From: Leishmania infantum JPCM5
Taxonomy: Eukaryota > Euglenozoa > Kinetoplastea > Trypanosomatida > Trypanosomatidae
Assembly (NCBI RefSeq): GCF_000002875.2
Contig: NC_009386.2
Coordinates: 17,501-81,500 of the forward strand
DNA: 64,000 nt
Reading direction: 5' to 3'
Shown: in pieces, positions 1-10,225 of the stretch
Position numbering within the stretch: position 1 is the stretch's first letter
Layout: the number at the start of each line of letters is the position of its first letter
Notes under the pieces: generated by a model
The model's database searches: none
What the model was told of the DNA's origin: nothing
Seen by the model: only the letters and a program-made list of their open reading frames with translations
Program-made: the position numbers and the translations under genes

Positions 1-974
1 AAAACCGGGGGGAGGAAGACGGAGTCGAGGATGTGAGTGAGGGAGTGAGCGGGAGGGAGGGAAGGAGGGAGGAGAATAGGGAAGGTAAAAGTAGTGCACA
101 CCTTCAAAACAAAATGCGCATGAGAACTGCAGCGCTCGTTTCCGTTCTTGTTGGGAGGTGAGCGAGAGTCTTTGGGGGAGGGGGGAGCAACGCGTGCTGA
201 TAGTGAATGTCGTGGCCCAGGGGCGGGGTGTCGGTCGGAGGCGGACGAGTGGTGTGTGGGATGCGCACGAGGGCAACAAAGGGAAAAAGGCGAAGCGTAA
301 AGGAGGCGTTTGTGTGTATGTGGGTGCTGCATACACACACATACGCCTCTCCTCATGCTGCAGCGGCTTCCCCCATCCCGCTCGTCCAAGGCACGTCGTC
401 TTCAGTATCTACCCCTCTCCCCCCTGCCCACACCTTCGCACTTTTCTGAGCTTGTCGGGCCGGTCGCGTCATCGCCGCGGTGGTCGGTTGTGCGCTTCCT
501 CCCCCTTGCCGATTTATCTGTGTTCCCTTTGCTTTTCTGTGAGAGTCACATCAACGTCGGTTACTGTCAACGAGCTCCCCACCTGTCCAGCTCAGAGAGT
601 ACTGTCATGGTGGTTTGGTGGGGTGGCGCTGCCACGAGTGAGCAGTAGAGGAGACGAGGGACATAAACAGCAGAGGAGCCGTCCTCAGAGAAGGTCGACC
701 AGGGAAGGAGGAGAAGGGGTTCGGGTACGTCAGTTTATGAGCTAAGCACTTTCCCAGACTTCGCGCACTCTTCCCTCGCCCATTCCCGCTCCCTGTTGCG
801 AATTCGCTGGCGCCGTCGCACCTCTCAGCCTCTGCTGGCCTTTTCCCCGCGCGCGGCCTCTCTTCGTCGCTCTTTCTCTCCCCTTGATGAGCACCCCCGT
901 CACAGCACCTCTCAGAGAGCAACGCACGTGGACCCGATGTCCGCACACGGAAACAGGCACACACGCACTCCAGC
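1..974. other. Intergenic region, no gene seen
   Basis: No ORF here resembles a protein family. On the transcribed (minus) strand this is the region downstream of the coiled-coil protein gene, so it should hold that gene's 3' UTR and the processing signals of the next gene to the left, which lies outside the window. The first 90 bases are purine-rich on the plus strand, hence pyrimidine-rich on the minus strand, as expected near a trans-splice acceptor. Confidence 0.6.
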
Positions 975-1724
975 TTAGGCACGAGGTGGTTTCCCACCAC
1001 TCATTCGATCCACAATATTGCCTACAGCTTCATCCTCCACAGCTGCCTCCGCGGTTCCCCTATGCGCCTCCGTCGACGCGCTCTCCGCAGCCGCTGGTGC
1101 AGCCTCCCCATGCTTCTCGTCCAGCTTCTTACGCAGCGCCGCTTTCTTGGCTGCAATGCTCTCGCGTAGCTTTCGCAGCGTCTCCTCGCGCTTGTCGCTC
1201 ACCGTCGCCCGCTCCTTCACAAGCGACTCGCGCTGCCGCTCCAGCTCACGCTTCTTGCGCAGCTCCAGAATGCGACTCTGCAGCTGCGACTCAACACCGC
1301 CGCTAACCTCGCGCTGCTTTAGCGGAGTGATTATGGTGCGCGCGTGCTCCCAGACAACGTCCATCTTCAGGCAGCCTTCCTTGTACTTGAGCTCGTCGAC
1401 GCGGTCCGAGTCGAGCTCCGCTACCTGCTCGATGGTCCAAATGTTGCGCTCGATCAACTTCTTGGTGGTGTGGGTGCCACAACAGTCGAGCCACGAGACA
1501 AACGTGCCGGGCGTCACATCCGGCGCGCACTCGAGGTGCACCAGCCACCAGCGGCGGTCCTCGTTCGTGACACGGCCGTTGGTCGCAATGCCGCGCGCGG
1601 CCAACATCAACACCAATGGCGCTGCCACGGCGGCGAGGGCAGCGGCACTGCTGCTGCCGCTGCCGCTAGCAGTGGCGCCGCAGCAGCCACTGGTGCGTCT
1701 GCACAAGAGCGGCAGCCGGCGCAT
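975..1724 (-). CDS. Conserved coiled-coil protein, probably mitochondrial
   Basis: Predicted protein of 249 residues; I do not recognise a named family. The N-terminal ~50 residues are rich in Arg, Ser and Ala with no acidic residues, then a hydrophobic run (about 29-45), which fits a mitochondrial presequence or signal anchor. Residues about 57-135 form a compact segment with several Trp and Cys (RRWWLVHLECAP, SWLDCCGTHTTKKLIERN) that reads like a small helical SAM-type fold. Residues about 150-205 are a charged coiled coil (RILELRKKRELERQRESL). The tail is Ala/Glu-rich. The open frame continues upstream to 1970, but the start at 1724 was chosen because the Arg-rich presequence begins there and the upstream part is low complexity. 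The function is unknown; a role in the mitochondrion is inference from the N-terminus only. Confidence 0.75.
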   Translation of the reverse strand: MRRLPLLCRRTSGCCGATASGSGSSSAAALAAVAAPLVLMLAARGIATNGRVTNEDRRWWLVHLECAPDVTPGTFVSWLDCCGTHTTKKLIERNIWTIEQVAELDSDRVDELKYKEGCLKMDVVWEHARTIITPLKQREVSGGVESQLQSRILELRKKRELERQRESLVKERATVSDKREETLRKLRESIAAKKAALRKKLDEKHGEAAPAAAESASTEAHRGTAEAAVEDEAVGNIVDRMSGGKPPRA

Positions 1725-2815
1725 GCTTCTGCGTTTCCTTATGTGTGCTCCACGAGTATGTGCGCTACCTCGATAAAAGGCGTGGCGGGTGGAGGAGGGC
1801 GGACGACTTGGCCACCGCCTCCAGGCGGAAAGGCAATTTACAGCGAGAACAGAGAACTGTCCCACGACACGCACGCGCGCCCCTCTCGACGGTGTGCTGC
1901 GAGTACCGAAAGCGAATAAGCGCTCTACTGAGCGGAGAAAGGGAAAGGAGGGGCTGGAGAGAGGACACAAGAGGGTGAATACAGAGACGCGAATTCAGAG
2001 CGAGCGCCGTGCACGATGCGGCGCGTTCGACAGTGAGCAGGCGCGAGCGCAAGCGAGTCGGCGGAGGGAAGGGGAGAAGATGTCCGCGCAGGATGAGAGG
2101 GGCGCATAGCAGAGACCCCTCCGTCACGTGCGAGAAACGCGTGCACACGAGCACCAGGAGAAAGGGAGATGGCGCGAGAGGTCCTCTCGGTGCGCGCCGT
2201 CGTATGGGTTGGGGGAGGGAGGGGGGGGAGCTTTCGCCTGCGTGATACAGCGAAAGGGAGAGAAGAGCCGAGGACTGAAGTAATAAGCACAGCAGCACGC
2301 ACGCCCAACGCGACAACACACACGACAAAGAGAGAAGCCGACATGACGTAGAAGAGGCGAGGAGGTAGACGCACGCGGTGCATGGGGGTGGCGCACGCAC
2401 ACACGGACAGGTGCGGTCGTGCACTGCGACGTGCGTGTACACGTCCCCTTATACACGTGAGCCTATCCGCGGGTGTTCCAAAAAGGCGATATACTCCCCC
2501 CCCCCTCCCCAAGGCGAGTAGGAGCGTGCGAAGACGGCAGGTGACGTGCGGAGGTCGAGTTGATGGCGGTGGTGCCAGGAGAAGTGCGGGGGGGGGGGGG
2601 GAGGCGCTGCGTGTGGGGCGTTGAGAGAAAAAAAAATCATCGCGTCGACAGTGCAACGTGCACATGCGCAGATCGAAAAGTCAATGCTTGAATGCGGCAA
2701 CAGCACGCAGTGATGCAGTCGCTAACACCTCACCTCACCTCACCGCCCTACATCGCTCCTTCTCCCCGGCTCGCTTGATGCTCTTGTTACATCGGCCTAC
2801 TCACATCGTCCGCTC
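1725..2815. other. Intergenic region between coiled-coil protein and BSD protein
   Basis: No supported gene. It contains poly-C/poly-G runs (about 2493-2510 and 2588-2601) and a short repeat of acctc units near 2728-2742. Long ORFs here on both strands are low-complexity Pro/Arg/Ser products typical of GC-rich noncoding DNA. Confidence 0.6.
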
Positions 2816-4555
2816 CTACACATCGTCCTCCTCTTCCCAGGGCATCTTCACAAATGCGACTTGGCTGACGCTCCGCAAGCCGCCGCTGGTGCCGTCGCGG
2901 GGCAACGGTGTGGCCGTCTCCACAGCAGAGGGAACGGTGGCGGCCGGGGAAGCTGTGGGAGACGGTTCTCGCTGCTGCTGCTCCCTCGGCGGGGTCTGCG
3001 TCTCCTCCATCTGTAGTGGTGCCGATGAAGCAGCAGCGGCGGCGGCGGCACCCGCATCGGCGCCGACGGACAGAGCGGGTGGATCTGTGGGCCCCTCTAG
3101 CGCATTGCCGTACCACAGCAGCACCTTCTCCAAGCTGGAGAGGGTCGACTCGACCTGCTTGCGTGTGTTGGGTGCGACGTCGGCACGTTGCGACGCAGTA
3201 TCTAGCACGTTTCTGCAGTGGCGCGCCGTCTCTGCTGCCACGGTGCACCACGGCTCGGCCGCCTCGCCGCGCTTGACGAAGTCCTCCACGACAGCGGCGG
3301 CCTCCTCGCCATCGAGGATGTGCCGCGGCACCTCTACAGGGGTGGAGAGGTTTGCGTGAACAGACCGTGAAGGCATGCACAGTGCCACAAGCACCGTTGC
3401 CACCTGCCGCTCCGTCACGCACTGGCCGACGCAGTGCACCTTCCAGAAGTAGTTGGCCCAGAAGGTCTCCTCCTTGAGGCGGGCCGGAACCAGGCGATAG
3501 CGATGCGCCCGCACCTCGGCAGAGGCGAGAAGGCCCTCCTGGACATCGCGGTCAAAGTCGAACAGGCTGTGAAGCGCCCACAAGTCCGCCTCCACAAGGC
3601 CGACCTCCGCCAGCAGCCCCACCTCGTCCGGCGAGAGAGTCTTCTCCACCCCATGTCGATACGTACCGCCCAGCCGGGGCAACCGCTCTCTCACAAGAGA
3701 GTGCCACTCAGCGGCGCGGTCACGCCACTCCTCTGGCGGCTGCTCCCACGGCGGCAGAGCAGCCGCCGTCGAAGCAGCCGCCTTCGTTGGCGCCGTCGCA
3801 GGCGGCGAGGACGCGGTGCCGTTCCAAAGCGCGGCGGGCGCGAGAAGAGCGCTGCGGATGCTCTCGCGCCCGCCGTGGCCAAGCTGCGCGGTATTGCCAA
3901 GCAAGTGGCCCATCGACGTCGTCAGGGAGGAGAAGAACGCGAGGGCGGTCGTGGCGGCCTGGTGCAGTGGAACGCTGATGCCCGTCTCGATAGTGATTTG
4001 CAGCGTGAAGGACTTCGGTGATCCCCTGACGTAGCGCGTGTCGTGTAGCACGTCTGCCGAAATGAAGTCCGGGAAGCTCACCTGCGCGTTGTTCGCGTCC
4101 AGTACTGCCACCTTGGTGGACGTGATCGCCTTTCTCTGCGCCGCATCGATCCCGTCGTCGCGTCCACGCTGTTTTTCCTCTGCCGCCGTTGGAGTAACCG
4201 AGTCAATGGGGAGCACCTCGCACGTCACGGAGCAGCCGCCTGGGAAGTCGCCGGAGGACGAGGAAGACGGCACTGCGGCCGATGCTGCCGACACGTTCGC
4301 CGTCCCCACCGGGGGTGGTGGAGGCGCGATAAGCTCGACGAGTACCCCAAAAGGGTCACTGGCGGGGGTCGCAGTCTGCACCAACCCGCGCAGCAGCACG
4401 ACCCTGAACTGATGGTGTCGCGTCGCAGAATTCGGGATCCAGAAGGGGAGGGAGGAAAGCTTGTTCTGGCGGTTCAACTCGTCCAGCCCCGCAGCTTCCC
4501 AGCGATAGATGGTTGTGCGCGCATCCACGTTGCGCACAAACTCGGCAGAGGACAT
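2816..4555 (-). CDS. BSD-domain protein
   Basis: Predicted protein of 579 residues starting at ATG 4555. The clearest domain is a BSD domain at residues about 330-374: LFDFDRDVQEGLLASAEVRA, followed by RYRLVPARLKEETFWANYFWKV, with the invariant Phe-Trp pair and following Tyr-Phe (FWANYF, 365-370). BSD domains occur in the TFIIH p62 subunit, in SYAP1/DOS2-like proteins and in related membrane-trafficking or chromatin adaptors. The segment PPWEQPPEEW before it resembles the lead-in of SYAP1-type proteins. The N-terminal 200 residues may be a beta-rich domain (SFTLQITIETGISVPLHQAA). The C-terminal third is Ala/Gln/Pro-rich and ends in an acidic WEEEDDV tail. The BSD call is firm; whether it acts in trafficking or transcription is undecided. 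Confidence 0.88.
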   Translation of the reverse strand: MSSAEFVRNVDARTTIYRWEAAGLDELNRQNKLSSLPFWIPNSATRHHQFRVVLLRGLVQTATPASDPFGVLVELIAPPPPPVGTANVSAASAAVPSSSSSGDFPGGCSVTCEVLPIDSVTPTAAEEKQRGRDDGIDAAQRKAITSTKVAVLDANNAQVSFPDFISADVLHDTRYVRGSPKSFTLQITIETGISVPLHQAATTALAFFSSLTTSMGHLLGNTAQLGHGGRESIRSALLAPAALWNGTASSPPATAPTKAAASTAAALPPWEQPPEEWRDRAAEWHSLVRERLPRLGGTYRHGVEKTLSPDEVGLLAEVGLVEADLWALHSLFDFDRDVQEGLLASAEVRAHRYRLVPARLKEETFWANYFWKVHCVGQCVTERQVATVLVALCMPSRSVHANLSTPVEVPRHILDGEEAAAVVEDFVKRGEAAEPWCTVAAETARHCRNVLDTASQRADVAPNTRKQVESTLSSLEKVLLWYGNALEGPTDPPALSVGADAGAAAAAAASSAPLQMEETQTPPREQQQREPSPTASPAATVPSAVETATPLPRDGTSGGLRSVSQVAFVKMPWEEEDDV

Positions 4556-5394
4556 GCGAGCAACCGTTGGGATGGGGGACGGAGGGAAGCGTGTAATGGG
4601 TTAGGAGAGGCGGAAGGAGAGGGAAGAAGTGGAAGGCATAACTACGGCACACCCACGGGCACACGTGCACAGGCGTACGTGTGCGTGTGTCTGCCTCTGT
4701 GGAGTACGAAGGAAGAGAGCTGTGTGTGGGTATCAGTATACGTAGCACAGCGCGACGGATGCCTGTGCAAATAAAATAAAAACGAGCAACGTAAAACACA
4801 GCAAGACTGATATGCAACCCGTGGTGACGGCGACGGTGACGGTGATGGTGAGAGGGGAGGGTGAGGGCGAGGGCCCTGATGGTGCACTGGCGGACGAGGG
4901 GAGAAAAGAAAGCGGACAAGGTTGGCGGGTAGGCGTGGGGCAGAAGGGCGGAGGGGAAGAAGGGGTCGGGGGACACGCGAAGCCGCGCGCGCCTCTCTCT
5001 TGTGGTTGCAGTAATGAACCACAGAGCGAAATTCGAGCGCGAGTGCGGAAGGGGGCTCTCCGCGTTGCCGGTGAGCACAACACCGCCGTTACTTACTACA
5101 GGGAACTCGAACGGGAAGGGGAGAGAGTCATGCGCGTGGCTGTGTCTATGCGTGTGCACCAGTGTGCAGGCGCTCTCGGCAGGAAGGCATCCCAGATATT
5201 ACAGGAGAAAAAAGGGCTCAGCGGCCACTAGGTCCACCTCGAAACCATCAAAGAAGCGCAGACATGTGTGTGCACGCTCCGGCAGAGCGAGAGTTGTGAT
5301 GATGCTGCGCAGGCATCAACGTGAGGAGTCGAGGAAGGAAAAGGCGACGGCAGGGTGAGGGTGGAACAACGCAGGCAATGCACTGGCGCCATTG
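4556..5394. other. Intergenic region between BSD protein and band-7-like protein
   Basis: No gene seen. A GGTGA/CGGTGA-type short tandem run sits at about 4825-4860, and the sequence is otherwise purine-rich on the plus strand. It should contain the trans-splice acceptor of the BSD gene on its left side and the 3' UTR of the next gene on its right side. Confidence 0.55.
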
Positions 5395-6108
5395 CTAGCC
5401 CCCCTCGAGCAGCACCACACTCTCCACAGCCACGTCCCTCACCAGCACCGCCGCCTCCGACATGAGCTTCGAGGTAAGGTGGTCCTTGTACGGACCCATG
5501 AACGCTTCGCGGCGGGTCTTGCTGAGCAAGATACCGGCCGACTGCTCTGCGCACCGCACGCGTGCAACGTAGGCGACCGCCTTGCCGATTACTTCGTTCG
5601 GTGGCTCAGGGCCGACGGCGGCAAGGTAGCGCTCCACCTGGTCGAAGGGGATGGTGTAGAAGACAGTCACCATCATGTTCACGGACCCGTCGCGCACGGC
5701 CACCTCCTCCACGGCACAGTTCACGGGCTCGCCCGGCTCCTCGAGGACGCTGCGCGGAAGCGTGAAGACGCCGAAGAAGGACGACGGCGGCACCAGCAGC
5801 CGCGTCCGGCTCCAGTACATCAGCGCGGACCCGAAGTACAGTGACGCGTTGAAGTGAGACACCCGCGGCAGTGAGCCCCGGCGCATCTCGCAATCCGCCG
5901 AGGTGCACAAGACCGTCTTGCGGCGCGTGTCGTAGACGACGGTCACGCAACGCGGGTGAACGGGAACGGAGCAAATTTGGAAGGCCTTCCATAGGCACAG
6001 CAGACCAGCTCCGGCCACGGCAAGCGGTAGCAGCACGCCTCCGCTGCTACCCAACCTCTCTTTGGAAGGAGGGGCGGCTACCACCGCGGTAGAGGAGGCG
6101 TCGGGCAT
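5395..6108 (-). CDS. Membrane-anchored band-7/SPFH-like protein
   Basis: Predicted protein of 237 residues, ATG at 6108. One transmembrane segment lies at residues about 22-43 (GGVLLPLAVAGAGLLCLWKA), followed by a soluble domain. Residues about 130-235 look like the SPFH/band-7 fold of prohibitins and stomatins: a beta strand carrying RDGSVNMMVTVFYTIPFDQV, then a long helical arm ending in VLVRDVAVESVVLLEG, the position where band-7 proteins have a conserved V/I-rich strand. The N-terminal anchor plus a single SPFH domain is the usual prohibitin layout, and the length is close to that family. Sequence similarity is weak, so the family is an inference from pattern. If correct, it would scaffold a membrane microdomain, perhaps at the mitochondrial inner membrane. 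It is preceded by a 1.5 kb spacer holding a dispersed repeat. Confidence 0.75.
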   Translation of the reverse strand: MPDASSTAVVAAPPSKERLGSSGGVLLPLAVAGAGLLCLWKAFQICSVPVHPRCVTVVYDTRRKTVLCTSADCEMRRGSLPRVSHFNASLYFGSALMYWSRTRLLVPPSSFFGVFTLPRSVLEEPGEPVNCAVEEVAVRDGSVNMMVTVFYTIPFDQVERYLAAVGPEPPNEVIGKAVAYVARVRCAEQSAGILLSKTRREAFMGPYKDHLTSKLMSEAAVLVRDVAVESVVLLEGG

Positions 6109-6283
6109 TGATAAGAGGGTGTGACGCGCAAGGTGAAGGGCGATAAAGAAGCAGGAGAACCGACAGTCCGCAACGCCACGGACGCGCGAGCACAGCGGGG
6201 CCAGGAGCTTGCTAAGCCAGACGACAAGAGCAACGTACGGCTGGCAGACTCGTGAGGCGAGAGGCGAAGTGCAAGTCGCACAA

Positions 6284-6284
6284 A

Positions 6285-6317
<33 letters not shown>

Positions 6318-6319
6318 GT
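6284..6319. repeat. TG/CA microsatellite
   Basis: About 18 TG units with one interruption. On the transcribed strand this is a CA tract upstream of the band-7-like gene, a sequence type often found close to splice acceptors in Leishmania intergenic regions. Confidence 0.9.
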
Positions 6320-6980
6320 GCAGTGGCGCGACGAGATGAGGCAGAAGAAGAGCCGTAGAGGTTCGTCGTGGCATTCGCCCGCAGGGTTGCGGGCGTGTAG
6401 AAGAGTAGCAGGGGCGGTGCTGTAGAGTCGTAGTCATCACGGAGGCGTCAACGGGCAAGAAGTGGTCTGCGTCTGCCATGAGAGCAACGGGCTGCCGGCG
6501 GAGGGGCGGTCGCTCCCTCTCTCTCTCGCTGGTGAGCGCGAGCATACCGCGAGTCACGCAAAGCCGTGACGCCGCCGTTTGTATTACTCTTCTCTCTTCT
6601 TGTGCACGCTGTCGTTCACATCTACCTTACGTCAGACTCTGTGATGCCTCTGCAATGGAAGTTGTGTGGAAGACGCGGGGAGGGGGCGGCCGATAAAGGA
6701 GGGGTCAAAGTCCGCCTTGCTGCTTGCACAGCAGCAGGTGCCGGCAGGGGCGTCGTCCGATCCGCCGAGGGAGAGCGAAAGCCAAAGAACGCGAGCAGCT
6801 ACAGGCGATGCTGTGAGGAGCATGGAATTGGGAAGCACCGTCACGTCGTCCTCGCATAACGAGAAAGACAACGTGGACACACACGCACAGGGCACAACCG
6901 CGGCGTAGTGTTCCTCCTCACATGGTTACCTCTCGCCCTTTCACCTCCCCGTGATGGCGGGGGAGGCGGGGGAGGCGGGG

Positions 6981-7616
6981 GGCACGCACCTCCATGCGTG
7001 GCATCCCAGGGTCCAGCGCCCCCCCCCTCCACCCCCGCTCTCTCTGTGTACGGAAGCCCGGCAGCCCCCTCACCCTCTATCCCTGCCAACGCCGAACCAC
7101 TTCTGGTGCTGACAGGGCTGGGCCCTTACGGCGTTGGGCGAGGTCGGCGCGACGTAGCGCCACGGATGCCGGCGGCCATGTCGTGCATGGCGCTGCGTCC
7201 GAGCCACCCGCGACAGTGAGCACAGGCTTGCACGGTCCATGCGATGGGCGGAGCGTGTCAGCGCGGCTCGAGCGTGTCGCAGCCGGCCCCTCACACTGGC
7301 CCACGGCGAGGGGTGCGGGGGCCTGAGTGTCACCGCGACGGGGAGACGCACCCAGGGAGGAGGTGGGGGGAGTGGGGACCGGCATGATGGAGGGGCGGCT
7401 GTGTGGCGATGTGTGTGTATGTGGGTGTCGTCGCGTTTGAGGCAGGAGCCGTGCTGCGACGACCGAGCCGGCGCACTGCTGCAGCGCGCGTGTGTCTTGC
7501 GCTGCTTCGCACCAGGCGATGAGAGTGGGGTGGGGTGCCTGCAGCACTCGGCGGCGGGGGGGTGCAGAGCGGCCTCCACCTCGCAGTGTGCGGCAGCGAA
7601 AACGGACACGCGGAAG
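6981..7616 (-). repeat. Dispersed ~600 bp repeat, copy A (SIDER-like candidate)
   Basis: This stretch is the reverse complement of 18182-18806 and 37763-38399. It shares long identical blocks such as CGCGGCTCGAGCGTGTCGCA and GGGCTGGGCCCTTACGGCGT with them. Copies differ by roughly a few per cent in the parts compared by eye. One end is a C-rich run after the stretch GGTCCAGCGCC; the other end is at CGGACACGCGGAAG, shared with copy C. No ORF is conserved across copies. Here the element reads in the same direction as the genes (minus strand) and sits in the 3' UTR position of the kinase-like gene. Size, location and lack of coding suggest a SIDER-type retroposon, but I could not check the SIDER 5' signature. 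Confidence 0.85.
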
Positions 7617-7664
7617 AGCAAACACCAAGCCCGCACCCCTCTCCTCAGCCTCAGGAACGGGCTC

Positions 7665-8483
7665 CTAAAACGGCTCGATGCTATCGAGCTCCGCCTGCGC
7701 AAAGGGCGCGGCACCATGCGCCACACCGCTCTCAGACAGGAGTCGCAAGATGGAGTTCACAGCAACGCGATACGACGGCGCGGCTACCTCTGTCAGCATA
7801 TTGGTGCGGCGGTACGCCTCCATCGCGACGCGGCGCATCTCACTGTGCGAAGAGAGGCGCCGCTCCTCTGCGTCCTCAGGAGCACGCCTGCGGATACGCG
7901 CCACCCGCACCGCCTCATCGACGCACAGCAAAAACCCGGCATCCGGCGCTGGCAAGTCTTCTGGCCAGCGGTACACCGCATCGCCGCTGGGCGGCAAACT
8001 GTCATAGCAGCAACCGTTCGCCAGCGCCATAGCGCATGTGGAGCACCACCACCTGTCGACCACGACCACTGACGACTGCGACGCTGCCAGGATGCTTGCG
8101 GCCGCGATGTAGTTGGCAGCGGAGTAGAAGGCTCTCGCCACGGCCTCCTCCTGGCCTCGGAAGGTGCTCCGGATTTCGGCAAACTGCGGCGGCGGTGTGC
8201 TTATTGCCACCCCCGACAGCTTCTCCGCCAGCGTGCGCGTGACGAGTGTCTTTCCAGTGCCATCCAAACCCTCCACAACGACGACAGGGTTTTTGCGGGC
8301 AGCAGTGGAACTCGCCGACGTGCTCAGCGACTCTGCCTGGCGAACAAAGTCGGAGCAGTCTGGCGTCCACCACGGCGGCGGCGGCTGTTCCACGGCGTGC
8401 AGTACCTTGAGGCAGTCTAGGCGGGACCTGTACACGTTGGTGCCGCCGTGCAGCGTGCGCGCGAGGGCGGCGATGGAGGGCAT
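7665..8483 (-). CDS. Thymidylate kinase / CMPK2-like nucleoside monophosphate kinase
   Basis: Predicted protein of 272 residues. The in-frame ORF extends one codon upstream as TTG; the first ATG is at 8483 and was used. A P-loop lies at residues 72-79 (GLDGTGKT) after a beta strand VVVVE, exactly as in thymidylate kinases. The second motif, DRWWCSTCAMAL (143-154), matches the DRYWxSTxAYA pattern of mitochondrial UMP-CMP kinase 2 (CMPK2). An Arg-rich LID-like stretch follows (ARIRRRAPEDAEERR). The N-terminal 65 residues precede the catalytic fold, as in CMPK2, and could be a targeting or regulatory extension. Predicted role: ATP-dependent phosphorylation of a pyrimidine monophosphate. The preferred substrate and location cannot be told from sequence. 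Its 3' UTR region carries a copy of the dispersed repeat. Confidence 0.88.
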   Translation of the reverse strand: MPSIAALARTLHGGTNVYRSRLDCLKVLHAVEQPPPPWWTPDCSDFVRQAESLSTSASSTAARKNPVVVVEGLDGTGKTLVTRTLAEKLSGVAISTPPPQFAEIRSTFRGQEEAVARAFYSAANYIAAASILAASQSSVVVVDRWWCSTCAMALANGCCYDSLPPSGDAVYRWPEDLPAPDAGFLLCVDEAVRVARIRRRAPEDAEERRLSSHSEMRRVAMEAYRRTNMLTEVAAPSYRVAVNSILRLLSESGVAHGAAPFAQAELDSIEPF

Positions 8484-8723
8484 CAAGGTGATGGGGAGTG
8501 GCGGTTATACGTGTGCCTCCCTGAAGAAAGTCTCTACGTGTGCCGGAGTGTGTTGTGCGGAGTCCGAAGAGAAGGGGAGCGGTTGTGGGTAACGACGGGA
8601 GGATAAAGAAAGCACACGCACCTTCACAGAAATAGAGAGAGGCCGATGGTTTTGAGGGTGGACGGGGACGGCGTCGGCTCAAGGAAAGCGCGTGCCCCAA
8701 CGCGTCTAGCTCTCTTGCTCTCT

Positions 8724-8756
<33 letters not shown>

Positions 8757-9178
8757 GGTTATGGTCCGACAGTCACAGCCACGCTCGCCTCCTCTCGGCA
8801 TGCGTGTGCGCACACAGGTGTTTGAAGGAAGCGCGTGTGCGTGGATGGGTGCGCTGCTCTTCAGCCGTGCGGTACCGTTTTGCCCTTGTCTGTGATACGG
8901 CGCTGCCGCTGCTGCTGAGGGGGTTCATGACGCAGCTGAGCTCCCTCTTCCGGTGGGCAGAAGAGGATAAAGACGACGCACATCCTCGGCTGGATGCCAC
9001 TTCCATGAGAGACACCCAGACAAGAGACGAGCAAGCAAAACGCGCAGGTTGTATCCTGCCGCTGGCCTCTCCCATCTGGCGAGCGGTACCGTGAGGATGG
9101 CAACGAGGAAAGAGAGATGCCTCATCCGTGCACCGACTCTCCGTGCCTCCACCACCACCCTCCCTCGGTTCACTTCGA
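8484..9178. other. Intergenic region between kinase-like gene and FUT1
   Basis: No gene seen. A pure TG tract (8726-8755) divides it. The left half should carry the splice acceptor of the kinase-like gene, and the right half the FUT1 3' UTR. Confidence 0.55.
8726..8755. repeat. TG/CA microsatellite
   Basis: Fifteen uninterrupted TG units, giving a CA tract on the transcribed strand about 240 bases upstream of the kinase-like gene. Confidence 0.92.
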
Positions 9179-10225
9179 TCAGATGAGTATCCATCCAGGG
9201 CAGTAGAGGTGATTTGACGCCGGGTACGGATCCTTCACGAACCACCGGGACGGTGCGATGACACGGCGCAGTGAGACGCGGTTCAGGTAGGCGCCCCACC
9301 ACGAGAAGGTCGAGTTTGCCATCACGACGTCGTTGCACTGCGACATCATCAGCAACTCCAGTACATCACGCGGCATTATCGGCACTGACGGCGACGACGC
9401 GGTTGGCCTCGCCCATATCGCGCTTGCCTCCGTCGCGGCGCACACGAGGCTGACCATCACGGCACCCTTGTACTTGGTGCGGAAGTACCCCACAACGGTG
9501 CGCCCAAAGCGCTCCTCGTCGCAGAAGACAAGCAAGTGAAGCGGCAGCAGCGGCGGTGTGCCTGCAGTCGGCGCTTGGGCCGAGTCCACCGATGACTGCT
9601 GCGGCCGCAGCAGCGAAGGCGGCTGCAAGAGCAGGCCACCAAGCAGCTGCCGCACTGCCACATCGTAGTACTCGACGACGTCGAGCTGCTCGAAGATGTC
9701 GGTAAAACGTGTGTAGTCGCCACGCCGCACGTGCAGGGCGACAGTGTGGCACGACCCGCCGCCGTAGTAGGTGGCCAGGTGCTCGCGGGCCGAGTCCCAC
9801 AGCTCCCGCGGGATGACGGAGGACATGATCGGGTGGTCGTCGAAGAAGGCATCGCTTTGGAAGAAGCCGATCATGTGGAAGGCGCAGGGCCGCTGCGCAT
9901 CGAGTCGCACCTTCCGCACGGGTCGCGTCTCGGGCACCGTCACGACAGGCAGCGGCGGCGAGGACGCACACATCTGTACGCCGTGACGACCGAGGTCGCG
10001 AAAAAGTGTGTCCCAGTAGGTGGGACGTGGGCCCTCGGCGCTGCTGCTGAACGGCGCCGCCTCCAGGTAGGCTGGGATGCCAGTCCGGTGCGCAGTGGCT
10101 AACAGATTTGCAACGAGGAAAAGCTGGTTGCCCATGCCGCCGACAATGTTAGTTGTGAGGCGTGCTTTCGACGGTGATGGTGTCGCTGCTGCGACGGCAG
10201 CACGAATCCGAGCGGAAGCCCTCAT
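9179..10225 (-). CDS. FUT1: GT11 alpha-1,2-fucosyltransferase (mitochondrial FUT1)
   Basis: Predicted protein of 348 residues. It carries the marks of the GT11 family: the N-terminal GGMGNQLFLVANLLA (29-43), the GDP-fucose-binding HVRRGDYTR (165-173), and the C-terminal NSTFSWWGAYLN (304-315). FUT1 of T. brucei and Leishmania is established knowledge: an unusual, essential fucosyltransferase in the mitochondrion using GDP-fucose. Consistent with this, the 28 residues before the catalytic fold are Arg/Ala/Ser-rich without acidic residues (MRASARIRAAVAAATPSPSK), like a mitochondrial presequence, and no transmembrane anchor typical of Golgi enzymes is present. The open frame runs upstream to 10891, but that part is low-complexity, so the ATG at 10225 was chosen. 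A Gln/Pro/Ser-rich insert (about 199-228) interrupts the fold between conserved motifs. Confidence 0.94.
   Translation of the reverse strand: MRASARIRAAVAAATPSPSKARLTTNIVGGMGNQLFLVANLLATAHRTGIPAYLEAAPFSSSAEGPRPTYWDTLFRDLGRHGVQMCASSPPLPVVTVPETRPVRKVRLDAQRPCAFHMIGFFQSDAFFDDHPIMSSVIPRELWDSAREHLATYYGGGSCHTVALHVRRGDYTRFTDIFEQLDVVEYYDVAVRQLLGGLLLQPPSLLRPQQSSVDSAQAPTAGTPPLLPLHLLVFCDEERFGRTVVGYFRTKYKGAVMVSLVCAATEASAIWARPTASSPSVPIMPRDVLELLMMSQCNDVVMANSTFSWWGAYLNRVSLRRVIAPSRWFVKDPYPASNHLYCPGWILI

Larger units (their letters stand above)
6109..7664. other. Intergenic region carrying repeat copy A
   Basis: No gene is supported. A TG microsatellite lies at 6284-6319, and copy A of the ~600 bp dispersed repeat at about 6981-7616. 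The repeat ends within ~50 bases of the stop codon of the kinase-like gene, so it should be part of that gene's 3' UTR. Confidence 0.7.
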
